Shown here piece after piece: positions 36,043 through 44,614 of a DNA stretch of 64,000 nucleotides. Below the pieces are notes generated by a model. It saw only the letters and a program-made list of their open reading frames with translations. It had not been told where the DNA came from and ran no database searches. Source of the DNA: Fibrella rubiginis (GTDB taxonomy: Bacteria > Bacteroidota > Bacteroidia > Cytophagales > Spirosomataceae); the NCBI RefSeq assembly GCF_017353185.1, contig NZ_JAFMYV010000006.1, positions 186,001 to 250,000 of the forward strand, read 5' to 3'. The position numbers were made by a program, and so were the translations under genes. Every line of letters starts with the position of its first letter. Positions within the stretch are counted from its first letter, which is position 1.

Positions 36043-36312
36043 TTACCAGCTTGCCTTGGTTACACCCGGAATCTTACCTGCACTGGCCATCTCACGGAAT
36101 GTTACCCGAGAAATACCAAATTTGCGCATGTATCCACGAGGGCGACCGGTTAGCTTGCAACGGTTGTGCAACCGAACTGGTGAGGCATTTTTCGGCAGTT
36201 TATCTAAGCCAGCGTAGTCACCAGCTTCTTTGAGTGCCGTGCGCTTGGCTGCGTATTTAGCCACCATGGCCTCCCGCTTGCGCTGTCTTGCTTTGAGTGA
36301 TTCTTTAGCCAT
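36043..36312 (-). CDS. rpsN: ribosomal protein S14, zinc-free type
   Basis: An 89-residue S14 of the 30S head. It starts [20 protein letters not shown] and has [20 protein letters not shown] and the end [11 protein letters not shown]. Only one Cys is present and the CxxC pairs of the zinc type are missing, so it is the C-minus form. It lies between rplE and rpsH. Confidence 0.97.
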   Translation of the reverse strand: MAKESLKARQRKREAMVAKYAAKRTALKEAGDYAGLDKLPKNASPVRLHNRCKLTGRPRGYMRKFGISRVTFREMASAGKIPGVTKASW

Positions 36313-36326
36313 TTGATTGGTTTCGC

Positions 36327-36887
36327 TTATTTTTTGCTAGCACCGGCAAAGGGCATACCCAAACCGCGCAGCAATTCAATGCTTTCAGCATCCGATTCGG
36401 CCGTGGTCACAAATGTGATGTCCATCCCCGAAATGCGAGATACCTTGTCAATGCTGATCTCAGGGAAGATGATCTGCTCTTTTACACCGAACGTGTAGTT
36501 ACCACGTCCGTCGAATCCCTTATCGCTGATGCCTTTGAAGTCACGTACCCGGGGCAGTGCAACTGAGGTCAGGCGATCAAGAAACTCATACATCCGGTCG
36601 CCACGCAGGGTCACTTTAGCGCCGATGGGCATGCCCTCGCGCAGTTTAAAGTTTGATACCGCTTTTTTGGCAATCGTAGCTACAGCCCGCTGACCGGCAA
36701 TTGTTGTCAATTCCTCAACGCCAACGTCGACCAACTTTTTATCGGCAACAGCTGCACCGATACCTTTATTGATCACGATTTTGCTAAGCCGCGGAACCTG
36801 CATCGCCGATTTATAGGCGAACTTCTCCTTTAATTGCTCAGCAACTTCGTTTACATACTTCTCTTTCAATCGTGGCATACTGGCCAT
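36327..36887 (-). CDS. rplE: ribosomal protein L5
   Basis: A 186-residue L5 that binds 5S rRNA in the central protuberance. Family segments are [34 protein letters not shown] and [12 protein letters not shown] at the C terminus. The start [11 protein letters not shown] at 36887 is preferred to the longer in-frame ATG at 36920. MPRLKEKY at 36878 is also possible. Confidence 0.96.
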   Translation of the reverse strand: MASMPRLKEKYVNEVAEQLKEKFAYKSAMQVPRLSKIVINKGIGAAVADKKLVDVGVEELTTIAGQRAVATIAKKAVSNFKLREGMPIGAKVTLRGDRMYEFLDRLTSVALPRVRDFKGISDKGFDGRGNYTFGVKEQIIFPEISIDKVSRISGMDITFVTTAESDAESIELLRGLGMPFAGASKK

Positions 36888-36927
36888 TGTCTTCGTGTGT
36901 TTAATGTGTTGGAGACACAAAAACTGA

Positions 36928-37269
36928 TTAAATCAGGTTGCCCGTCTTTTTTGAGAAGCGTTGCAACTTGCCTTTGTCGTTCAACCGACGTCCGGTGCGC
37001 GTTGGCTCACCGGTAGCAGGATCAACCAACATTAGATTGCTAATGTGGATGGTACCCTCTTCTTTCTTCAGTTCACCCTGGGGGTTCTGAGCCGTTGGCT
37101 TGATATGCTTCGTGATCATGTTCACGCCTTCAACCTTTGCCCGGTCTTTTTCCCGAATAACTTCCTTGATGACGCCCCGCTGGCCCTTGTGGTTACCCCC
37201 AATCACAACAACAGTATCACCTGTCTTGATGTGAAATTTGTGCGGAACGACTGTCTTTTTCTTTTCCAT
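36928..37269 (-). CDS. rplX: ribosomal protein L24
   Basis: A 113-residue L24, an early 50S assembly initiator. The KOW motif is seen in [20 protein letters not shown] near residue 15, and the C-terminal half has [16 protein letters not shown] and [18 protein letters not shown]. It follows rplN after 16 bp. Confidence 0.97.
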   Translation of the reverse strand: MEKKKTVVPHKFHIKTGDTVVVIGGNHKGQRGVIKEVIREKDRAKVEGVNMITKHIKPTAQNPQGELKKEEGTIHISNLMLVDPATGEPTRTGRRLNDKGKLQRFSKKTGNLI

Positions 37270-37285
37270 GTCAATAACCTGGGGT

Positions 37286-37654
37286 TTAGATAACCTCGGG
37301 AGCTAACGAAACGATCTTCATGAACTGCTTCTCGCGCAATTCGCGGGCTACCGGCCCGAAGATGCGCGTGCCACGTGGCTCGTCGTTATTGTTCAATAAC
37401 ACAGCCGCATTGTCTTCAAAGCGAATGTATGAACCGTCTTTCCGACGAACTTCTTTCTTTGTGCGAACGACAACGGCTTTAGACACCGTGCCTTTCTTCA
37501 TGTTGCTGGATGGGATAGCAGCTTTCACCGTTACCACAATCTTGTCACCGAGAGAAGCATACCGCTTGCCCGTACCGCCCAGCACACGGATTACCAGTAC
37601 TTCTTTAGCACCGCTGTTGTCCGCAACACCTAATCTTGATTCTTGCTGTACCAT
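37286..37654 (-). CDS. rplN: ribosomal protein L14
   Basis: A 122-residue L14, exactly the family length, forming a bridge to the 30S subunit. It starts [20 protein letters not shown] and has [20 protein letters not shown] and [13 protein letters not shown]. It follows rpsQ after 6 bp. Confidence 0.98.
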   Translation of the reverse strand: MVQQESRLGVADNSGAKEVLVIRVLGGTGKRYASLGDKIVVTVKAAIPSSNMKKGTVSKAVVVRTKKEVRRKDGSYIRFEDNAAVLLNNNDEPRGTRIFGPVARELREKQFMKIVSLAPEVI

Positions 37655-37660
37655 GGCTGC

Positions 37661-37999
37661 TTACTTCGCTTTCTCGATGATTTCAACTAAACGCCAACGC
37701 TTGTTCTTGCTCAACGGACGGGTCTCCATGATCCGAACCGTGTCGCCGATACCGCACTCGTTATTCTCGTCGTGTGCCGTGAACTTAGTAGTGCTGGTCA
37801 TGAACTTACCATACTTTGTGTGCTTCTCTTTCCGGTCAACAGCTACGGTAATGGTCTTCATCATTTTATTGCTGGTGACCTTACCAACCCGCTCTTTCCG
37901 GGCACTCCGCTGAATACCACTCGGTTGAGTCGTACTCGGCACAACAGCCGCCGGGGTTTCTGAAACCTGTGGCTGAGTTTGCTCTTGTTGTGATTCCAT
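37661..37999 (-). CDS. rpsQ: ribosomal protein S17 with N-terminal extension
   Basis: A 112-residue S17. Residues 32-112 are the normal OB-fold ([20 protein letters not shown], then [14 protein letters not shown] and [18 protein letters not shown]). The first 31 residues form a Gln/Pro/Thr/Ala-rich, low-complexity extension ([20 protein letters not shown]) that most S17 proteins lack. No better internal start exists, because the next Met codons fall inside the fold. Confidence 0.96.
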   Translation of the reverse strand: MESQQEQTQPQVSETPAAVVPSTTQPSGIQRSARKERVGKVTSNKMMKTITVAVDRKEKHTKYGKFMTSTTKFTAHDENNECGIGDTVRIMETRPLSKNKRWRLVEIIEKAK

Positions 38000-38013
38000 T
38001 GCGTTAATAGGGC

Positions 38014-38208
38014 TTATGCCTGATTAGACTTTGCCGTAATCGCTGTGTTCAACCGGGCAATGAGTTTGCGACTCTCCCGGATACGCATCGGATTTTCGAT
38101 GGGTGAAACGGCGTGGGCAAACGTCAATTTCTGCAGTTGTTGTTTTTCGGCTTTAAGCTGCTCCTGGAGCTGCTCAACCGACAAGGCTCTGATTTCCTGA
38201 TTTTTCAT
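38014..38208 (-). CDS. rpmC: ribosomal protein L29
   Basis: A 64-residue L29, a helical hairpin near the exit tunnel. It reads [20 protein letters not shown] and has the signature [19 protein letters not shown]. It lies between rplP and rpsQ. Confidence 0.97.
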   Translation of the reverse strand: MKNQEIRALSVEQLQEQLKAEKQQLQKLTFAHAVSPIENPMRIRESRKLIARLNTAITAKSNQA

Positions 38209-38229
38209 CGCTACTAGATAGCCTGTGGC

Positions 38230-38658
38230 TTATGCCTCTTGTTCCTGATAATCCCGACGGACGATAAACTTCGTGCGAACGGGAAGTTTCTGAGCGGCTA
38301 AGCGCAGCGCTTCCTGAGCGGTTTCGAGCGGAACGCCAGTGGCCTCGAACATGATCGTGCCGGGCTTTACAACGGCCACCCAATACTCAGGGGCACCTTT
38401 ACCTTTACCCATCCGTACTTCGGCGGGCTTTTTGGTGATCGGTTTGTCAGGGAAAATACGAATCCAGACCTGACCTTCCCGTTTCATTGCCCGCGTTACT
38501 GAAATACGGGCCGCTTCGATCTGACGGGCTGTAATCCGGCCAGGCTCGAGCGATTTAATACCGAATGTGCCAAAGGCGATTTCGTGTCCGCGCGTTGCTA
38601 GACCCCGGATCCGACCTTTGTGCATTTTGCGAAACTTGGTTCTTCTTGGCTGTAACAT
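38230..38658 (-). CDS. rplP: ribosomal protein L16
   Basis: A 142-residue L16 near the A site. It starts [20 protein letters not shown] and has signature [20 protein letters not shown] and [15 protein letters not shown]. The gap to rpsC, 92 bp, holds repeated GTTTACAGT and CAGTCTTCAGTT words in both orientations (38671-38745). Confidence 0.98.
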   Translation of the reverse strand: MLQPRRTKFRKMHKGRIRGLATRGHEIAFGTFGIKSLEPGRITARQIEAARISVTRAMKREGQVWIRIFPDKPITKKPAEVRMGKGKGAPEYWVAVVKPGTIMFEATGVPLETAQEALRLAAQKLPVRTKFIVRRDYQEQEA

Positions 38659-38670
38659 CTTATGTAAGAA

Positions 38671-38745
38671 GTTTACAGTCTTCAGTTTTCAGTCTTCAGT
38701 TGGTCATCCATGAGCGGACAAACTGTAAACGCTAAACTGAAAACT
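38671..38745. repeat. inverted and direct short repeats in the rplP-rpsC gap
   Basis: GTTTACAGT (38671-38679) is complementary to ACTGTAAAC (38722-38730), and AGTTTTCAG (38684-38692) to CTGAAAACT (38737-38745). The two pairings are interleaved rather than nested. CAGTCTTCAGTT also occurs twice in tandem on the left side. Confidence 0.65.
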
Positions 38746-38750
38746 CATTT

Positions 38751-39632
38751 TTATCGTCTTCCGCCGCCACCGCCGCGATTTGGTCCACCGCCACGATTAC
38801 CACCGGCACCACCGCCACCGCGGTTGTTGCCACCGGCTGCACCGCCACGATCGTTGCCGCCCCGGTCGTTACGACCACGACCACCCCGATCGCCACCGCG
38901 CTCATCGCCACGATCACGACCACGACGATCACCACGGTCGTTGCTGCCACCGGCCCGGTCACCGGCCGAGGCCTGTGTCATCAAAGCTGCTGGTGAGAGA
39001 TCACGCTTGCCGTAGAGTTCACCTTTGAACACCCATACTTTGATACCGATCTTGCCGTATACCGTTTGGGCTTCAGAAAGTGCATAATCAATGTCAGCAC
39101 GCAGGGTGTGGAGAGGCACACGTCCTTCCTTATACTGCTCTGAACGGGCAATTTCTGCACCACCTAACCGACCAGACACTTTTACTTTGATACCCTGAGC
39201 ACCAACCCGAATTGCCGACTGGATAGCCTGCTTCATGGCGCGACGGAACGAAATCCGCGCTTCCAGTTGCTGAGCAATGGCTTCGCCAACGAGCTTGGCA
39301 TCAATTTCAGGACGTTTGATCTCGAAGATGTTGATCTGGACGTCTTTGCCCGTGATCTTCTTTAATTCTTCTTTGATCTTGTCTACTTCGCCGCCGCCTT
39401 TACCAATCACAATACCCGGACGAGCCGTGTGAATCGTAAGGGTGATCCGCTTCAATGTGCGTTCAATCACAACCCGTGCAATGGCTCCCTTAGGAATACG
39501 CGCCGAGATGTATTTACGGATTTTCTGATCTTCAACAAGTTTGTCCGAAAACTCCTTGCCACCGTACCAACTCGAATCCCATCCTTTGACGATGCCGAGC
39601 CGGAAACCTACTGGATTAATCTTCTGTCCCAT
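38751..39632 (-). CDS. rpsC: ribosomal protein S3 with RGG-rich C-terminal tail
   Basis: A 293-residue S3, about 60-80 residues longer than usual. Residues 1-220 are canonical: [20 protein letters not shown], the KH domain with [19 protein letters not shown], and [19 protein letters not shown]. From about residue 226 follows a tail made almost only of Gly, Arg, Asp and Asn ([19 protein letters not shown], later blocks [13 protein letters not shown] and GGGGGRR). Tails of this RGG type bind RNA and form condensates in other proteins. No Met codon or frameshift separates it from S3, so it is a true extension. Confidence 0.97.
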   Translation of the reverse strand: MGQKINPVGFRLGIVKGWDSSWYGGKEFSDKLVEDQKIRKYISARIPKGAIARVVIERTLKRITLTIHTARPGIVIGKGGGEVDKIKEELKKITGKDVQINIFEIKRPEIDAKLVGEAIAQQLEARISFRRAMKQAIQSAIRVGAQGIKVKVSGRLGGAEIARSEQYKEGRVPLHTLRADIDYALSEAQTVYGKIGIKVWVFKGELYGKRDLSPAALMTQASAGDRAGGSNDRGDRRGRDRGDERGGDRGGRGRNDRGGNDRGGAAGGNNRGGGGAGGNRGGGPNRGGGGGRR

Positions 39633-39637
39633 TCGAG

Positions 39638-40030
39638 TTATGCGTTTTCAGATGATTCGATAGCAGACTCGACTACCGGCAGTGCGGGGGCCATGCTGTC
39701 AATCACGATGGTGATGTGGTTCGACCGTTTGCGAATCCGGTGGCCACGGCCTTGAGGAGCAGGACGCAGACGCTTCAGCATCGTACCACCATCAACGAAG
39801 ATTGTTTTAATGAACAGGTCGGCATCTTCAATCCGCTCCCCTTCATATTTCTGTTGCCAGTTGGCCACTGCTGAAAGAAGGACTTTTTGCAGTACGGCAG
39901 CACCGGCCTGCGGTTGGAACCGCAGCACACCCAACGCCTTGCTTACGCGCTGACCGCGGATCAGATCGGCGATCAACCGCATCTTACGCGGCGACGAGGG
40001 TACATTTTTAAGCTTAGCTATTGCTTCCAT
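39638..40030 (-). CDS. rplV: ribosomal protein L22
   Basis: A 130-residue L22 lining the nascent-chain exit tunnel. It starts [20 protein letters not shown] and has the tunnel loop segment [20 protein letters not shown] followed by [10 protein letters not shown]. It carries a short acidic C-terminal addition ([12 protein letters not shown]). It lies 5 bp before rpsC. Confidence 0.98.
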   Translation of the reverse strand: MEAIAKLKNVPSSPRKMRLIADLIRGQRVSKALGVLRFQPQAGAAVLQKVLLSAVANWQQKYEGERIEDADLFIKTIFVDGGTMLKRLRPAPQGRGHRIRKRSNHITIVIDSMAPALPVVESAIESSENA

Positions 40031-40050
40031 GTTTGATAGGCTTAGAGCGA

Positions 40051-40090
40051 AGCGCTTAGAACGAAGAGAAAACTCTTGGCGCTAAGCGCT
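40051..40090. repeat. nested hairpins in the rpsS-rplV gap
   Basis: AGCGCTTAG (40051-40059) pairs with CTAAGCGCT (40082-40090), enclosing AAGAG (40064-40068) with CTCTT (40073-40077). It lies within the 75-bp gap between two ribosomal genes and has no T-run. Confidence 0.7.
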
Positions 40091-40105
40091 AATCTCTCTG
40101 CTGTT

Positions 40106-40384
40106 TTACCGTTTGCCTTTGTCTTTCTTAGCCGTGTGACCACGGAAATTGCGTGTGGGTGAAAATTCGCCCAGTTTGTGACCAACCATGTTCTCCGTCA
40201 CATAGACCGGGATGAACTTATTGCCGTTGTGCACAGCAAAGGTGTGGCCAACAAAATCAGGCGAGATCATAGACCGGCGAGACCAGGTCTTAACCACCGA
40301 CTTTTTGCCCGAATCGTTCAGCGCCTCAACTTTCTTGTCGAGGCGATAGTCGATATAGGGGCCTTTTTTGAGTGAACGTGCCAT
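40106..40384 (-). CDS. rpsS: ribosomal protein S19
   Basis: A 92-residue S19 of the 30S head. It starts [20 protein letters not shown] and has [20 protein letters not shown] and the signature [19 protein letters not shown]. It lies 7 bp after rplB. Confidence 0.98.
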   Translation of the reverse strand: MARSLKKGPYIDYRLDKKVEALNDSGKKSVVKTWSRRSMISPDFVGHTFAVHNGNKFIPVYVTENMVGHKLGEFSPTRNFRGHTAKKDKGKR

Positions 40385-40391
40385 TTACTGA

Positions 40392-41216
40392 TTACTTTTT
40401 ACGACGGCTAATGATCAACTTATTGGACGCATTCTTGGGCTTGCGGGTCTTCTGACCTTTGGCAAACTGACCGTTGCGTGAGCGCGGGTGACCACCCGAA
40501 GCCCGACCTTCACCACCACCCATCGGGTGATCGACGGGGTTCATCGCTACGGCACGAGTGCGGGGCCGACGACCCAGCCAACGATTACGACCAGCTTTAC
40601 CAATCGTTACGTTCATGTGATCGGCGTTACCCACCGTTCCTACCGTTGCGTAGCAGGTATTCAACACACGACGGGTCTCACCTGAAGGCAAACGCAATAC
40701 TGCATAACGCTCTTCACGAGCTACCAACTGCGCATACGTACCTGCCGAACGGGCCATAGAGGCTCCTTTACCAGGCTGCAGTTCAATGCAGTGAACAATA
40801 GTACCGATAGGCATTTTTGCCAGCGGCAGCGCATTACCCACATCGGGTGTTACGCCTTCGCCCGACTGGATAGTCTGGCCTACGGCAATGCCCTGCGGCG
40901 CAATGATGTAGCGCTTCTCTCCGTCTTCGTATTGCACCAGCGAGATGCGCGACGAACGGTTGGGATCATATTCTACCGAAACAACGGTAGCTGGCATATC
41001 GAATTTATCGCGCTTAAAGTCGATAATACGATACATGCGCTTGTGGCCTCCGCCAATGTAGCGCATCGTCCGGCGACCTGTATTATTACGACCCCCTGAT
41101 TTCTTCAGAGGCTCTAACAGGCTTTTTTCGGGCTTGTTCGTAGTAAGCTCCTTAAAATCGGGAGCCACACGGAAGCGCGTGCTGGGAGTTACTGGTCTTA
41201 GTTTTCTTACGCCCAT
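40392..41216 (-). CDS. rplB: ribosomal protein L2
   Basis: A 274-residue L2 needed for peptidyl-transferase activity and subunit joining. It starts [20 protein letters not shown] and has [20 protein letters not shown] and the conserved His-containing [16 protein letters not shown] near residue 229. It is standard in length and position. Confidence 0.98.
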   Translation of the reverse strand: MGVRKLRPVTPSTRFRVAPDFKELTTNKPEKSLLEPLKKSGGRNNTGRRTMRYIGGGHKRMYRIIDFKRDKFDMPATVVSVEYDPNRSSRISLVQYEDGEKRYIIAPQGIAVGQTIQSGEGVTPDVGNALPLAKMPIGTIVHCIELQPGKGASMARSAGTYAQLVAREERYAVLRLPSGETRRVLNTCYATVGTVGNADHMNVTIGKAGRNRWLGRRPRTRAVAMNPVDHPMGGGEGRASGGHPRSRNGQFAKGQKTRKPKNASNKLIISRRKK

Positions 41217-41252
41217 GATTACTGGTTCGGTTTGTCAGCCTATGGGATGAGG

Positions 41253-41540
41253 CTATAGTTCTCCGTAAATGTCGATCACCTCGCCTTCAGCGACGGTCAC
41301 GATGGCTTTCTTGACGAGTGGGGTACGGCCCGTTACTACCCGTCCATTAATGTTTTTCGAGCGTTTCCGGCCCAGCTTCCTCATCGTGTTTACGCTTACC
41401 ACGTTTACACCATACAGTTGCTCAACGGCTTTGGCAATCTCGATCTTGTTGGCTTTCGGATCTACCGCGAAGGCATACTTACCCAATTTGTTTTGGGCAG
41501 ACATCTTCTCGGTCACGATTGGTCTTTTCAGCACGTCCAT
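41253..41540 (-). CDS. rplW: ribosomal protein L23
   Basis: A 95-residue L23 at the tunnel exit, the docking site of trigger factor and SRP. It starts MDVLKRPIVTEKMSAQNKLG and has YAFAVDPKANKIEIAKAVEQ and LYGVNVVSVNTM. It starts 3 bp after rplD. Confidence 0.97.
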   Translation of the reverse strand: MDVLKRPIVTEKMSAQNKLGKYAFAVDPKANKIEIAKAVEQLYGVNVVSVNTMRKLGRKRSKNINGRVVTGRTPLVKKAIVTVAEGEVIDIYGEL

Positions 41541-41543
41541 GAC

Positions 41544-42173
41544 TTAGTTGGCTAAAATGGTTTGTAATACGTCGAGAGCATCGGCGCTGATAAGCAACTG
41601 ATCGGCGTGAACCAGGTCATAGGTGTTTACCTGTGCGGCCGTCATAACACGCGTTTTTTGAATGTTGCGGCTCGACTTTACCACGTTGGTATCAACGTCA
41701 GGCAGAATCAGGAGCGTCTTTTTGTCACTCAGCTGCAGAGCGTTCAGGAAAGCAACGTAATCTTTCGTGCGGGGAGCGTCGAACGTGAAGTTTTCCAGTA
41801 CTGATACGTTATTGGCCTGTGCTTTAGCAGACAGGGCCGACCGGCGGGCCAGTGCTTTTACTTTCTTGTTCAGTTTGAACGAGTAGTCGCGGGGACGAGG
41901 ACCGAAGATGGTACCACCACCAACAAAAACCGGCGATTTCAAGCTACCGGCACGAGCACCGCCCGTTCCTTTCTGCTTTTTCAACTTACGCGTTGAGTGT
42001 GCGCTTTCGGCCCGCTCTTTCGTCTTATGCGTACCCTGCCGTTTGTTGGCCAGGTGCTGTTTAACGTCCAGGTAGATCGCGTGGGTGTTCGGCTCAATAC
42101 CGAAAATGGCTTCCGACAAATCGACTTTCTTGCCGGTGTCTTCGCCTTTGCTGTTATAAACGATAGCTTCCAT
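41544..42173 (-). CDS. rplD: ribosomal protein L4
   Basis: A 209-residue L4, a tunnel-lining protein and, in E. coli, the repressor of the S10 operon. It has HKTKERAESAHSTRKLKKQK, the loop GTGGARAGSLKSPVFVGGG and FGPRPRDYSFKLNKKVKALA. It lies between rplC and rplW. Confidence 0.98.
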   Translation of the reverse strand: MEAIVYNSKGEDTGKKVDLSEAIFGIEPNTHAIYLDVKQHLANKRQGTHKTKERAESAHSTRKLKKQKGTGGARAGSLKSPVFVGGGTIFGPRPRDYSFKLNKKVKALARRSALSAKAQANNVSVLENFTFDAPRTKDYVAFLNALQLSDKKTLLILPDVDTNVVKSSRNIQKTRVMTAAQVNTYDLVHADQLLISADALDVLQTILAN

Positions 42174-42179
42174 GGCGGC

Positions 42180-42800
42180 TTATTTTTCGATAATGACGAA
42201 TGAATTTTTAGCACCGGGAATTGACCCGCTGATCACCAGCAGATTTTGCTCGGGCAATACACGCAGCACACGCAGGTTCTGCACCGTTACCCGGTTGCCA
42301 CCCATCCGGCCCGCCATGCGAAGCCCTTTGAACACCCGTGAAGGGAATGAACATGCACCAATAGAACCAGGGTGCCGACCGCGGTTGTGCTGACCGTGGG
42401 TTTGACCACCCACACCACCAAAACCGTGGCGTTTCACAACACCTTGAAAACCACGACCTTTGGCTGTACCAACCACATCAACGAAGTCACCTTCGCCGAA
42501 AACGTCAGCTACCTGCAAGGTGTCGCCGAGGTTAAAGCTCTGCTCGAATTCTTTGAATTCAACCAGTTTGCGTTTAGGAGTAGTGTTGGCCGCTTTGAAG
42601 TGGCCCAGCATCGGCTTGTTCGCGTGCTTTTCTTTCTTTTCGCCGTAACCCAATTGAACAGCTTCGTAGCCATCCTTGTCCTTAGTGCGGACTTGGGTAA
42701 CGACACAGGGACCAGTTTCGATAACTGTACATGCCAGAGCCTGCCCGTCCGCATTGTACACACTGGTCATCCCGATCTTTTTACCAATTAAACCAGACAT
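42180..42800 (-). CDS. rplC: ribosomal protein L3
   Basis: A 206-residue L3, one of the first proteins to bind 23S rRNA. It starts [20 protein letters not shown] and has the loop with [20 protein letters not shown] and [13 protein letters not shown]. It is the first gene of the superoperon here; rpsJ, which usually precedes it, is absent. A well-matched promoter lies 75-105 bp upstream. Confidence 0.98.
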   Translation of the reverse strand: MSGLIGKKIGMTSVYNADGQALACTVIETGPCVVTQVRTKDKDGYEAVQLGYGEKKEKHANKPMLGHFKAANTTPKRKLVEFKEFEQSFNLGDTLQVADVFGEGDFVDVVGTAKGRGFQGVVKRHGFGGVGGQTHGQHNRGRHPGSIGACSFPSRVFKGLRMAGRMGGNRVTVQNLRVLRVLPEQNLLVISGSIPGAKNSFVIIEK

Positions 42801-42874
42801 TTTCTGTTTGTTAAAAAGCAGGTGAACGATTGATTAAACTCGTACGGAACGCCGTACCGCCCAAAATGGGAGCG

Positions 42875-42905
42875 CAAAAGTAGAAAAAACGGACCGCTTA
42901 TCCAA
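42875..42905 (-). promoter_or_regulatory. main promoter of the ribosomal superoperon
   Basis: On the minus strand TTG (42905-42903) is followed after 20 bp by TACTTTTG (42882-42875), an excellent fit to the Bacteroidota consensus. Transcription would begin near 42868, giving a leader of about 68 nt before rplC. Confidence 0.75.
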
Positions 42906-42924
42906 CGGCTTGTTTTTCAGGCAA

Positions 42925-43068
42925 CAAAAAAGGCCGGGCGCATGGCACCTGACCTCCTCAAAGCAACTCACGCCCCACACAGGGCTGGCTACCGTAAAAA
43001 AATCAGATGTGGTTTCTTTTCAGACCTTCACCCGCTGTTATGTTGTCCCTTTGGCCTACGCATTTGGG
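42925..43068 (-). ncRNA. candidate 144-nt non-coding RNA or leader upstream of rplC
   Basis: A TACTTTTG box (43080-43073) would start a transcript near 43068 after the stop of the hydrolase gene. It ends at a GC-rich stem followed by T6 (42931-42926), before the rplC promoter begins. The ends can pair: AGGCC and GGG on the 5' side (43057-43053, 43049-43047) with CCC and GGCCT on the 3' side (42938-42931), and an internal GGGCGTG pairs with CA-CGCCC. There is no open frame of note. It could be a small RNA or an attenuated ribosomal leader. I do not recognise the family. Confidence 0.4.
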
Positions 43069-43072
43069 ACTG

Positions 43073-43099
43073 CAAAAGTAGGGAATTATCTAGATAATT
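43073..43099 (-). promoter_or_regulatory. -7 box with an adjacent 16-bp palindrome
   Basis: The -7 element TACTTTTG (43080-43073) is preceded by the perfect palindrome AATTATCTAGATAATT (43084-43099), which sits where the promoter spacer would be. No TTG is at -33, so a regulator bound to the palindrome may be involved. Confidence 0.45.
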
Positions 43100-43122
43100 G
43101 GTTGGTACGCCTAAAAATAGTT

Positions 43123-44097
43123 TTAGCCATACTGCCCCTTAGCGAAGGCTAACGCCCGGCGCTCGGCATAGGTGTGTACATCACGTGAGACCATAAAACC
43201 TACGTGGCCACCCTGAAGAGGTGTTTCAACAAACAAGCTTGGCAACTGCCTGGCTAACTCGTGCGGAAAGCATTCGGGTGATAGTAATGGGTCGTTTTGG
43301 GCGTTAAGCAGCAATGTAGGGATAGTCAGGCCGGGCATAAAATGAATAGCCGACGCTTGTTGATAAAAATCATCAGCATCACGATAGCCATTGACGGGAG
43401 CCGAGAAATAATCGTCGAAATCTTTCCACCACCGAATCTGCTTCAGCTTGTTTAGCTCAATCCGTCCGGGATACTGAGCCGCTTTCCGTATCATTTTCCC
43501 GGCCAGTTTTTTCATGAACCAGTTACGATAAAAGCGATTCGAGGGACGGTCGAGTAGCCCGGCACTGGTTTCCAGATTAACTGGTGCCGAAATAGCAATG
43601 GCCCCTTTGACGGCCTGCGGCAGGTTTCTTCCATAAACGCCGGCATATTTAAGCGTGATGTTTCCTCCCATGCTATAGCCTACCAGCATAATCTCGGCAT
43701 ATGCTTTCTGATTAAGAGCATGAACGACTACCTCACCAATATCGCCAATCTCGCCATGGTTATATAAACGAAAAGCCCGGTTCATTTCACCACTGCACGA
43801 GCGGCAGTTCCAAGCCAGGACGTCGAACCCATTAGCATGAAAGAGACTAGCCGTTCCTTTTATATATTGGCGGTGGCTATCGCCCTCTAACCCATGGGTG
43901 AGTACAACGAGCTTCTCGTGTTGTGGTTGACAGAGCCAATCAAGGTCCACAAAATCGCCATCGGAAAGTGTCAGGCGTTCGCGACCATACACAACCCCCG
44001 GAACCTGACGGGTAAGGCTTGGTACAATGGTCTGTATATGACCATTATATTGGTATCGGGGTGGACGGGTATACGCTGATTGAACGGTGGGCATCAA
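43123..44097 (-). CDS. YheT-like alpha/beta hydrolase
   Basis: A 324-residue alpha/beta hydrolase of the YheT/EMB8 (UPF0017) family. Family segments are NGHIQTIVPSL near residue 19, VLTHGLEGDSHRQYIKG near 65 with the oxyanion-hole region, the nucleophile Ser in GYSMGGN near 142, the acid in LNAQNDPLLS near 270 and the His in GGHVGFM near 300. All triad residues are present. The physiological substrate is unknown; relatives are esterases or lipid-acting enzymes. It diverges from the small membrane protein gene at 44128. Confidence 0.92.
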   Translation of the reverse strand: MMPTVQSAYTRPPRYQYNGHIQTIVPSLTRQVPGVVYGRERLTLSDGDFVDLDWLCQPQHEKLVVLTHGLEGDSHRQYIKGTASLFHANGFDVLAWNCRSCSGEMNRAFRLYNHGEIGDIGEVVVHALNQKAYAEIMLVGYSMGGNITLKYAGVYGRNLPQAVKGAIAISAPVNLETSAGLLDRPSNRFYRNWFMKKLAGKMIRKAAQYPGRIELNKLKQIRWWKDFDDYFSAPVNGYRDADDFYQQASAIHFMPGLTIPTLLLNAQNDPLLSPECFPHELARQLPSLFVETPLQGGHVGFMVSRDVHTYAERRALAFAKGQYG

Positions 44098-44127
44098 CTA
44101 ATGCGATTACTTGAGAGTTACAACGCT

Positions 44128-44559
44128 ATGGAATACGCCAAATATATATCGGTCATGCTAGCCAGTATGCTCAAGTTCATTGGCGGACCGTTGGCGGGCC
44201 TTGCCCTACAATTAACCTGGATTGAAACAGCTATCTGTACCCTGGGGGGCATGATGGTGAGCGTGCTGTTGGTCGTTTTCGCCCACTCGGCTCTTGACAG
44301 ATTACGGCAGCGTTACCGCAAAACGCCACCCAAGCTATTCTCAAAACGTACCCGATTTGCCGTGAAAGTATGGCGCAGGTCGGGCATTACGGGCATTGCC
44401 TTACTCACCCCTCTGCTGCTCACACCCCTTGGTGGTACCGCTCTTGCCGTATCATTTCGTGTATCGCCTATCCGCATTATTTTGGCTATGCTGATTAGTG
44501 GCGCGTTTTGGGGTCTGGTTTTTACAGTGCTGGTTTACCAGCTTCCGGCGTTGCTATAA
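44128..44559 (+). CDS. small multidrug export-like membrane protein
   Basis: A 143-residue inner-membrane protein with four or five hydrophobic segments (YAKYISVMLASMLKFIGGPL, then ETAICTLGGMMVSVLLVVFA, SGITGIALLTPLLLTPLGGT and a C-terminal pair). The layout, with a basic loop RYRKTPPKLFSKRTRF in the middle and a Pro/Gly-rich third helix, resembles the putative small multidrug export protein family. In-frame ATGs at 44080 and 44101 also exist; the first overlaps the divergent hydrolase gene. The transport function is a family label only, not evidence. Confidence 0.7.
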   Translation: MEYAKYISVMLASMLKFIGGPLAGLALQLTWIETAICTLGGMMVSVLLVVFAHSALDRLRQRYRKTPPKLFSKRTRFAVKVWRRSGITGIALLTPLLLTPLGGTALAVSFRVSPIRIILAMLISGAFWGLVFTVLVYQLPALL

Positions 44560-44614
44560 GATACATTTGTAATGTAAGATGAAAAGACAAGTATTAGTTT
44601 CGCTACATTCCTAA

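Noticed and set aside
38710..39028. Proline-rich and histidine-rich open frames on the plus strand
   Set aside because: They are antisense readings of the Gly/Arg repeat DNA of the S3 tail; composition is dictated by that tail and no start region or promoter supports them.
42925..43068. SRP RNA, 6S RNA or a known riboswitch
   Set aside because: The piece GGTCAGGTG recalls SRP RNA, but the conserved GGAAGCAGC part is missing, the bubble typical of 6S is not evident, and I see no FMN, TPP, cobalamin or SAM signature.
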